Assembly: GCA_016206635.1 (NCBI GenBank)
Contig: JACQRF010000140.1
Coordinates: forward strand, 1 to 9,078
Direction of reading: 5' to 3'
DNA from: Candidatus Omnitrophota bacterium
Lineage (GTDB): Bacteria > Omnitrophota > Gorgyraeia > 1-14-0-20-64-10 > JACQQZ01
DNA length: 9,078 nt
A program made the translations under genes and the position numbers. The notes below the pieces were generated by a model. The model made no database searches. It was not told the origin of the DNA and saw only the letters and a list, made by a program, of their open reading frames with translations. Positions 1-4,476 of the stretch are shown piece by piece (the first letter of the stretch is position 1; each line of letters begins with the position of its first letter).

Positions 1-1703
1 TCCATCACGGTATCTACTGGCACTTCCTCCAAGCCGGTCGCCGATTCGGGCAGCAATCCCAGATCGTGGTCAATGGCGGTGGTGAATTCCTCCAGGATCC
101 GCTCGGCCTCCACGCGGAGGGTGCGGGCATATTCTTGGTCGCGGCGGCGTTCTTCTAAGAGCCGCAGCTCTCGTTGGATCGGCGGCCAGGGGGCTTCATA
201 GCGAGGGTCATCCCAGTTCCGACGTTTCCGGGGTGTATCGAGGAACCAACGGACCTGGGCAATACCCTGGATATCGAATTCACCGAGCAATCGGTTCATC
301 CGTTCCACAAAGCTATTCCAGTGGGCGGCGAGCGTCCTTCGGACCGGCTCAGGGATCTCAACAGGCGCCGTCCCCTGGGCACAGTGGAGCGCCAGCGCCA
401 GACGTTGATAGGCCTTGCCATCTCGGAACAGGCGAGCTTCCACGGGTTGAGCCCCCTCCTCTTGAACGGAGGCCAAATGGTACAGGAAATCGGTGCGGCC
501 CGCGACATCCTGCCAGAGCGGGTTGAGGTTCCCGACGAGTCGGCCCCCATCATGAATCAGCGGACCAATGCGGCCCCAGACGGCCTTAAAAAATGGGTGG
601 GTCCAGTCGTGCCCGTAGGGACTTGCAAGGACGAGAGCGATGCCGGTGTATTTGAAGGCATCCGGCAACCGACCCTGGATGGTCATCTGATGAATGAAAC
701 CATGGCTGAGGAAACCGCGGCGTTGTAACTGGACAATGGCCGTCGCTTGTTCTTCTGCAGTCCATGAAGGGGGGCATGGGAATGGTGTGGGTGGTGGTGG
801 CGGCGTGCTGTGGTCGAGAAGCGCAACACTCTCCGAGGCATCAGTCAGGAGCTTCCCACCAACCGGCGGCAACCAGGCCAAGCGGCGGGTGATGTCCTGC
901 ACGATGGCTGGCGCTGGAAGATTGGCGATGGCATCAGGGGAGAGCGTGAAAAATGCATGCAGGGCAGCCGGCGAAACGCCGAACGCCCATTCAAACCACT
1001 GGACCATAAGGGGCACAACCGAGGCAAACTGAGCGCGGTCTTGCGGGTCCAGCGGGACCGAGGACAGGGACCACGCTTCATCGGTCGTCCCAAGTAGGAG
1101 GCACACGTCCTGATCGAACTGTCCGGTGGATTCGGGAACCATAAACGCTGTCACCAGAGGAGCCACTTCTGGCTCTTTGATGCCAGCGGCGGCCTTGAGT
1201 GCGGCGTCCTGGACTGGGAAGTACTGAGGGATTCGCTGGAGGATGTGGAGGAGGTCGCCGGCGGCACGAGGGTCGTGAATCTGGCCCAAGGCCTCGAGCG
1301 CCGCCTCGAGCAGGATGTCGCCATCACTCGCTCCTCGCAATTCGAGCGGTTGCGACAGGATGGCCGTGGCGATCTCGTGCAGCGGCTTGACGGCCCGCGC
1401 GTCGCCCAGGCGCCCCAGCATCCGGGCGGCCGCGACCCGCATCATCCATTGGCGGTGCGTTCGGAGGAGGTGGAGGAGAGGATCCACGGCATCGGGACCC
1501 ACGGCCATCAGGGCGTCCCACTGGCCGAGTTCGAGCAGTTCGGCCACGCGTCCCTGGAGCAGCGCGTGCGTGACCTCGCGCTTGGTGGACTCCGACTCCT
1601 CCAAGCCCGTCGGGCGGAGGGCCAGGGTGGGTGTGGGCACGGTCGTCGCGATGGCGACGACGGACAGCAGCAACCATTGTCTCGAACAATAGCGCGGCAA
1701 CAT
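1..1703 (-). CDS. Exported HEAT-repeat protein with ALRP...GLEE N-terminus (partial, C-terminus off window)
   Basis: The reading frame is open from ATG at 1703 to the left edge: 567 codons, no stop, function unknown. An in-frame TAG lies just upstream, at codon -5, which fixes the start. Residues 1-28 form a signal peptide: basic N-region, hydrophobic core around residues 10-20, and T-L-A before the predicted cleavage. The mature protein would begin LRPTGLEES. Residues about 66-190 look like three HEAT-like helical pairs (for example RVAAARMLGRLGDARAVKPL at 89-108), which suggests a protein-binding scaffold. P301-P305 mark a proline-rich linker. Residues about 350-400 belong to a compact region I do not recognise, and about 507-545 are charged and likely helical or coiled coil. 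TGLEE recurs at 556-560, just before the window ends, so another module may begin there. It is transcribed divergently from the gene at 1849. Likely secreted or periplasmic. Confidence 0.85.
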   Translation of the reverse strand, partial: MLPRYCSRQWLLLSVVAIATTVPTPTLALRPTGLEESESTKREVTHALLQGRVAELLELGQWDALMAVGPDAVDPLLHLLRTHRQWMMRVAAARMLGRLGDARAVKPLHEIATAILSQPLELRGASDGDILLEAALEALGQIHDPRAAGDLLHILQRIPQYFPVQDAALKAAAGIKEPEVAPLVTAFMVPESTGQFDQDVCLLLGTTDEAWSLSSVPLDPQDRAQFASVVPLMVQWFEWAFGVSPAALHAFFTLSPDAIANLPAPAIVQDITRRLAWLPPVGGKLLTDASESVALLDHSTPPPPPTPFPCPPSWTAEEQATAIVQLQRRGFLSHGFIHQMTIQGRLPDAFKYTGIALVLASPYGHDWTHPFFKAVWGRIGPLIHDGGRLVGNLNPLWQDVAGRTDFLYHLASVQEEGAQPVEARLFRDGKAYQRLALALHCAQGTAPVEIPEPVRRTLAAHWNSFVERMNRLLGEFDIQGIAQVRWFLDTPRKRRNWDDPRYEAPWPPIQRELRLLEERRRDQEYARTLRVEAERILEEFTTAIDHDLGLLPESATGLEEVPVDTVM

Positions 1704-1717
1704 AGGCCATGCAGCCT

Positions 1718-1745
1718 AGCATATCGCGGCCGCCCTCGGTGTTAG
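1718..1745 (-). promoter_or_regulatory. Candidate sigma70-type promoter for the HEAT-repeat gene
   Basis: Read on the minus strand, CTAACA (1745-1740; four of six matches to TTGACA) and TATGCT (1723-1718) are separated by 16 bp. The ATG at 1703 follows 14 nt after the -10 box, so the transcript would have a leader of only about 8 nt. No convincing Shine-Dalgarno sequence precedes the ATG. Assigned by eye only. Confidence 0.35.
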
Positions 1746-1765
1746 ATACTGCGAGAACTGATATC

Positions 1766-1780
1766 GTAGCTTGATGCTAC
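1766..1780. other. Short dyad in divergent intergenic region (possible operator)
   Basis: GTAGC-TTGAT-GCTAC is a perfect 5-bp inverted repeat with a 5-nt centre. It lies between the two divergent candidate promoters of the 1704-1848 intergenic region. A site shared by both directions could bind a regulator, but a 5-bp arm length is easily met by chance and no second copy was seen. Confidence 0.15.
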
Positions 1781-1809
1781 TTCGGGCCGGCTCCCCGACG
1801 AGGCGGGTC

Positions 1810-1838
1810 TTGCGGGGTCATGCCGGCTCAGGTATACT
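1810..1838 (+). promoter_or_regulatory. Candidate sigma70-type promoter for the small gene at 1849
   Basis: TTGCGG (1810-1815) and TATACT (1833-1838) are separated by exactly 17 bp. The -10 box is embedded in the 11-mer TCAGGTATACT (1828-1838), which recurs identically before the gene at 8694. The ATG at 1849 begins 10 nt after the -10 box, so the expected transcription start is only about 3-4 nt before it. This placement also argues against a longer reading of the gene starting near 1771. Confidence 0.55.
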
Positions 1839-1848
1839 GACGAGTGAG

Positions 1849-2130
1849 ATGGGTCAGACGGTGGTACCCTCACAACGGCTCTTTTGGTTCCTCCGAGACG
1901 GGGCTCGTCTGGATCTCGATGACCCGGCGATGGCGGATCTCTATGTCCAGCAAATTGTGACGCACGGGAACGCCAGCGACGTCCAATCTCTCCTCCGGTT
2001 GATGAATCGCCCACAGCGTAGGGAATTGCTGAGCCGATTAAGGCGATTCCTCCCTGCCGAGGTTCGGGACTTCTGGGAAGATGCGCTAGCGCTCCTTGAT
2101 AATCCACCGCGCAATCCCTCAAGCCCCTGA
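1849..2130 (+). CDS. Small DUF6922-like protein, 93 aa
   Basis: A 93-residue soluble protein with no signal peptide. The central part (residues 10-80) reads RLFWFLRDGARLDLDD (10-25), then a YVQQIVTHG segment (32-40), a SDVQSLL helix (43-49) and FLPAEVRDFW (67-76). From memory this order (L-F-W, L-D-L, YVxQhhxxG, sDhxxLL, FLPxEVxxFW) matches small winged-helix-like proteins such as DUF6922, some of which sit next to AbiEii-type nucleotidyltransferase toxins. No such partner follows here. The frame is open back to 1771, but ATG 1849 was chosen because a good promoter occupies 1810-1838 and the upstream residues look non-conserved. A DNA-binding or antitoxin role is possible but unproven. Confidence 0.65.
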   Translation: MGQTVVPSQRLFWFLRDGARLDLDDPAMADLYVQQIVTHGNASDVQSLLRLMNRPQRRELLSRLRRFLPAEVRDFWEDALALLDNPPRNPSSP

Positions 2131-2199
2131 AGTTCTTCACCCGCTGGCGCGAGGATATCGTTACAGCGCTTGGGGCGTAACCGCCGCTCCCTCCCCAAC

Positions 2200-2221
2200 G
2201 CTTGCCAGGGGGCGGGCAAGC
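2200..2221. repeat. 7-bp inverted repeat in intergenic region 2131-2236
   Basis: GCTTGCC (2200-2206) and GGCAAGC (2215-2221) form a perfect 7-bp dyad with an 8-nt centre. It covers the -35 side of a candidate promoter, so it could be an operator, or a hairpin closing the upstream gene's transcript. There is no following T-run. A weaker imperfect stem (about 2166-2175 with 2193-2201) lies just upstream. Nothing else was recognised in these 106 bp. Confidence 0.3.
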
Positions 2222-2230
2222 TGGTAGGCT
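2202..2230 (+). promoter_or_regulatory. Candidate promoter for the zinc-ribbon gene
   Basis: TTGCCA (2202-2207) and TAGGCT (2225-2230) are 17 bp apart. The -35 box overlaps the left arm of the dyad at 2200-2221. Predicted transcription would begin at or next to the GTG at 2237, giving a leaderless message. The -10 match is modest. Confidence 0.35.
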
Positions 2231-2236
2231 GGCTGC

Positions 2237-2587
2237 GTGGTGAAGCTGTTGACCCCCGAAAGGAAGAGAACGGTTGTCGAGGGGCCTTATCAATGGACCC
2301 CGACGCCGCGGTTGTGTCCGCAGTGCCGGGTGCGGTTGGTGATGACCGGCGGGCGGGCGGAGTTTGTCGGCCACGGCCTGTTGGGGCGGCTGGGGGTGGC
2401 GTGCCACTGCGTGACCTGCAACACGAAGTACCGGGCGCAGGGGCGATGGACGGCCCGCTGGCTCTGGTGGGTGGCGCCGCCGGTGGCCTGGTGGTTCTGG
2501 TGGGCGGCCGCGGATGTGCAGCCGGTCACGACGCTGACGAGCCCCAGCAGTTTTCTGGACCCACCCAGGGAACAGATGAGCTGTTGA
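2237..2587 (+). CDS. Small zinc-ribbon protein with a Trp-rich membrane segment, 116 aa
   Basis: The protein carries C27-P-Q-C30 and C56-H-C-V-T-C61. The CxxC pairs 27/30 and 58/61 form a likely zinc ribbon, 27 residues apart. Residues about 73-91 form one strongly hydrophobic stretch that starts WLWW and ends WWFWW, with two central prolines. Counting W71, eight tryptophans fall within 19 residues. A single-pass membrane protein with a cytoplasmic zinc ribbon at its N-terminus is the simplest reading. The C-terminal 24 residues are polar. The frame is supported by strong G/C preference at third codon positions. The start is uncertain: GTG 2237 or GTG 2240, neither with a clear ribosome site. 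No named family was recognised. It lies 106 nt after the DUF6922-like gene and 20 nt before a possible 30-codon ORF, so it may head the operon below. Confidence 0.65.
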   Translation: MVKLLTPERKRTVVEGPYQWTPTPRLCPQCRVRLVMTGGRAEFVGHGLLGRLGVACHCVTCNTKYRAQGRWTARWLWWVAPPVAWWFWWAAADVQPVTTLTSPSSFLDPPREQMSC

Positions 2588-2593
2588 CTTCTG

Positions 2594-2600
2594 AAGGAGG
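2594..2600 (+). promoter_or_regulatory. Perfect Shine-Dalgarno sequence of the 30-codon ORF
   Basis: AAGGAGG ends 7 nt before the ATG at 2608, which is ideal spacing. It is the strongest ribosome binding site I noted in the window, and it has no other start codon to serve. Confidence 0.6.
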
Positions 2601-2605
2601 GGTCC

Positions 2606-2632
2606 CAATGGGGAACCCTGGGTTCCCCATTG
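2606..2632. repeat. Perfect 12-bp hairpin with 3-nt loop
   Basis: CAATGGGGAACC (2606-2617) and GGTTCCCCATTG (2621-2632) are exact reverse complements around the loop CTG. The stem is very stable and includes the ATG (2608-2610) of the 30-codon ORF, while that ORF's Shine-Dalgarno sequence stays outside the stem. No T-run follows, so a simple intrinsic terminator is unlikely. It could be a translational switch, an RNA-stability element or part of a dispersed palindromic repeat. Confidence 0.85.
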
Positions 2633-2700
2633 AGGTGACAGAATACATCGCAGGGAAGGCAACGGTTATAAGGGGTCTGACCCCTTCAAAGGAGTCGTGA
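2608..2700 (+). CDS. Possible 30-codon leader ORF overlapping the tandem-ACT gene
   Basis: ATG 2608 follows AAGGAGG at 7-nt spacing and opens a 30-codon frame. It ends in TGA at 2698-2700, and the last A is the first base of the tandem-ACT gene's ATG (TGATG junction). The same junction joins the radical SAM and CCA genes, so translational coupling is plausible. Its start codon lies inside the hairpin at 2606-2632. Much of the peptide is encoded by palindromes: residues 1-8 (MGNPGFPI) by the hairpin and RGLTP by the GGGGTCTGACCCC element. The peptide may therefore have no selected sequence and act only through its translation, or the ORF may be accidental. No run of a single amino acid typical of attenuator peptides is present. 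Confidence 0.4.
   Translation: MGNPGFPIEVTEYIAGKATVIRGLTPSKES
2670..2686. repeat. GGGGTC-T-GACCCC palindrome, copy 1
   Basis: AAGGGGTC-T-GACCCCTT is a perfect 8-bp inverted repeat around one base. Its 13-base core (2672-2684) is identical to 8593-8605 and is the reverse complement of 8567-8579. It ends a few bases before the Shine-Dalgarno sequence of the tandem-ACT gene. A -10-like TATAAG (2667-2672) overlaps its left edge, without a good -35 at normal spacing. It resembles REP-type dispersed palindromes. Confidence 0.8.
2688..2694 (+). promoter_or_regulatory. Shine-Dalgarno sequence deciding the tandem-ACT start
   Basis: AAAGGAG ends 5 nt before ATG 2700. An in-frame GTG at 2697 would have only 2-nt spacing, and GTG 2703 also lies in frame. 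ATG 2700 is therefore the preferred start. Confidence 0.65.
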
Positions 2701-3107
2701 TGGTGAAGAAGGAAAAGCAGCTGTCCATCTTCCTGGAGAACCGCCCCGGCGGGCTCGCCAAGATCTGCGGCACGCTGGCCGAGGCCGGCGTCAATATCCT
2801 GGCGCTGACGATCCATGACACCGTGGACCACGCGATCGTGCGCCTGCTGGCCGACCGTCCGGTGAAGGCCCTGCTGCTCCTCGAACAGCACGGCCTCTAC
2901 ATCCTGGAATCGGATGTCGTCGTGATGGAGCTGGATAACCGGCCCGGCGCGCTGGCGGAGGCGGCGCAGTCGCTGGCGCACGCCGACATCAATGTGGACT
3001 ATGCCTATTGCACGGCGATTGATCGGCAGGGGACCGGCTGCTTGATTTTGAAGACCAAAGAGCTGGAGCGGACCATCGAATTGTTGTCGGGGTTGGATCG
3101 CGGATAG
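2700..3107 (+). CDS. Tandem ACT-domain protein, 135 aa
   Basis: The protein is two ACT domains and little else. ACT-1 spans about residues 6-63 with the motif ENRPGGLAKI (13-22), and ACT-2 spans about 72-128 with DNRPGALAEA (79-88). Both motifs are the usual loop-plus-helix where ACT domains bind small ligands, commonly amino acids, at dimer interfaces. The length and layout fit the stand-alone tandem-ACT group (COG4747-like). There is no catalytic domain, so a regulatory or ligand-sensing role is likely, though target and ligand cannot be read from the sequence. It heads the compact run ending at 8565, with the uracil-DNA glycosylase starting 12 nt after its stop. Its ATG shares a base with the stop of the 30-codon ORF. 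Confidence 0.9.
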   Translation: MVKKEKQLSIFLENRPGGLAKICGTLAEAGVNILALTIHDTVDHAIVRLLADRPVKALLLLEQHGLYILESDVVVMELDNRPGALAEAAQSLAHADINVDYAYCTAIDRQGTGCLILKTKELERTIELLSGLDRG

Positions 3108-3119
3108 CCGGGGGCCGTA

Positions 3120-3755
3120 ATGCAGCTCGACCTGTTCGACCAGTCGGCGAACGCGATCCTGGGCGCCAAGACCTACGACGAATTCCGCGCGGCGCTGCTC
3201 AAGGCCGGCTGCACGAAGTGCCGGCTCTCCCAGTCCCGCACCCACCTCGTGCTCGACCGCGGCAACCCGCGGGCGAAAGTCGTCTTGATCGGGGAGGGGC
3301 CGGGGGCCGACGAAGACGCGCAGGGGAAGGCGTTCGTCGGGAGGGCCGGCCAACTGATGGACCGGCTGTTTCGGGCGGTTGACCTCGACACGAACCGGCA
3401 CTGTCTCATCCTCAATGTCGTCAAGTGCCGCCCGCCGGACAATCGCCCGCCGGCCGCCGACGAGGCAGACACCTGCATGCCGTTCCTCAAGAAACAGCTC
3501 GATCTGGTCCGGCCGAAGGTCCTCGTGTTCCTGGGCGCCACCGCGGTGAAATACGCGCTCGGCCGCAAGGAGATCGAGTCGATGGAATCCGTCGTCGGCC
3601 AGATGTTCACGACCCCGCAGTACCCCGGCGCGACCTGCCTCATTTTCTACCATCCGGCGTTCATCCTCCGCGACCCTCGCAAGCAGCCGATCTTCGAGCA
3701 GCACGTGCGCGCGCTGAAAGACTATCTCGTCCGCGAGGCGCTTCTGACCGCGTGA
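3120..3755 (+). CDS. Uracil-DNA glycosylase, family 4 (Fe-S type)
   Basis: This enzyme removes uracil from DNA, which starts base-excision repair of deaminated cytosine. Motif A is GEGPGADEDAQG (58-69) followed by FVGRAGQ (72-78), and LNVVKCRPPDNRPP (98-111) and YHPAFILR (177-184) follow. These are the hallmarks of the thermostable family 4 group. Four cysteines suit a 4Fe-4S cluster: C31-x2-C34 and C103-x15-C119. H178-P179 belongs to the DNA-intercalating or catalytic loop. At 211 residues it is normal length for the family, with a short N-terminal extension of about 25 residues. It starts 12 nt after the tandem-ACT gene and ends 7 nt before the methyltransferase GTG. No defect is visible. 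Family 5 is less likely given motif A. Confidence 0.93.
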   Translation: MQLDLFDQSANAILGAKTYDEFRAALLKAGCTKCRLSQSRTHLVLDRGNPRAKVVLIGEGPGADEDAQGKAFVGRAGQLMDRLFRAVDLDTNRHCLILNVVKCRPPDNRPPAADEADTCMPFLKKQLDLVRPKVLVFLGATAVKYALGRKEIESMESVVGQMFTTPQYPGATCLIFYHPAFILRDPRKQPIFEQHVRALKDYLVREALLTA

Positions 3756-3762
3756 GGATGCC

Positions 3763-4476
3763 GTGACGCAAGCCCAGCACGATGTCTATCTCTGCGGCCT
3801 GGTGCCCGAGGACAACGAGCCGGTTTTCGTGGCCCAGCATCTGAGCCCGTACGCCTTCATGCGCCCGCAGGTGGCCGGCGGCCGCGTGCTGGAAGTCGGA
3901 TTCGGGTCCGGGTACGGCGCCGCCTACCTGGCCGAGGCGGCGGCCGCCGTGGTCGGCGTTGATATCGCGCCCGGCAACCCGGCGCGCGCCCAGGCCCGGT
4001 ATGGCCGGCCGAGCGTCACGTTCCAGGCCTTCGATGGCGCTCACTTGCCATTCCCCGACGAGGCGTTCGACGCGGCCGGGTCGTTCCAGGTGATCGAGCA
4101 TGTGCCGGAGCCGCAGCTGGCGGCGTGGCTGGCGGAGATCCGGCGGGTGCTGAGGCCGGGCGGGCGATTCTTCGTGTCCACGCTGAACCTCGAGCATAAC
4201 CAAAAGCCCGGCCGGCCGTACGAGAAGTTCCCATACCATGAAAAGGAATTCACCGCGCCTGAGCTGGCCGCGCTCCTTCAGCGGGCGTTCCCGTCGGTGG
4301 CGATGTACGGCGTGCACCCGACGTGGCGGCACCGCGGCTGGCGCCGCCTGAAGAAATGGGGATTCAACGCGGACCGCTTCTACCGGCAGGCGACGACGGC
4401 CGACTTCGTCGTCAGCCGCCGGGCCGTGCGGCGCGCGATGGATTTGCTCGCCGTGTGCGAGAGCCCGGCATGGTAA
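3763..4476 (+). CDS. SAM-dependent methyltransferase (Methyltransf_11-like class I)
   Basis: The protein has a Rossmann-fold methyltransferase core. Motif I is VLEVGFGSGYG (42-52), the acidic residue at the end of beta-2 is D67 in VVGVDIAP, and later come LPFPDEAFD (95-103), VIEHVPEP (110-117) and VLRPGGRFFVST (129-140). After the core, YHEKEFTAPELAALLQRAF (158-176) resembles the C-terminal part of methyltransferases found in glycan and secondary-metabolite clusters. The substrate is unknown. The start is GTG 3763 with GAGGAT just upstream; ATG 3758 is out of frame and meets TGA at once. Its stop overlaps the radical SAM start by 7 nt (ATGGTAA), which suggests the two are made in fixed proportion and may act in one pathway. 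Confidence 0.88.
   Translation: MTQAQHDVYLCGLVPEDNEPVFVAQHLSPYAFMRPQVAGGRVLEVGFGSGYGAAYLAEAAAAVVGVDIAPGNPARAQARYGRPSVTFQAFDGAHLPFPDEAFDAAGSFQVIEHVPEPQLAAWLAEIRRVLRPGGRFFVSTLNLEHNQKPGRPYEKFPYHEKEFTAPELAALLQRAFPSVAMYGVHPTWRHRGWRRLKKWGFNADRFYRQATTADFVVSRRAVRRAMDLLAVCESPAW

Noticed and set aside
789..805. GGT/GGC trinucleotide run as a microsatellite
   Set aside because: On the minus strand it encodes the five prolines P301-P305 of a linker, so it is explained by coding sequence.
2170..2607. Overlapping plus-strand frame through the zinc-ribbon gene
   Set aside because: Its Gly/Ala/Arg-rich product lacks motifs, whereas the other frame has paired CxxC motifs and a membrane segment. Only its final 30 codons are kept, as a possible leader ORF.
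2526..3704. Long antisense open frame (392 codons) opposite the tandem-ACT and uracil-DNA glycosylase genes
   Set aside because: It is rich in Arg, Leu, Val and Glu as expected for the complement of GC-rich genes, shows no domain, and lies opposite two well-supported genes.
4323..4469. Upstream extension of the radical SAM gene by 49 codons
   Set aside because: It lies within the methyltransferase gene and encodes non-conserved Pro/Arg-rich sequence; ATG 4470 overlaps the stop by only 7 nt.
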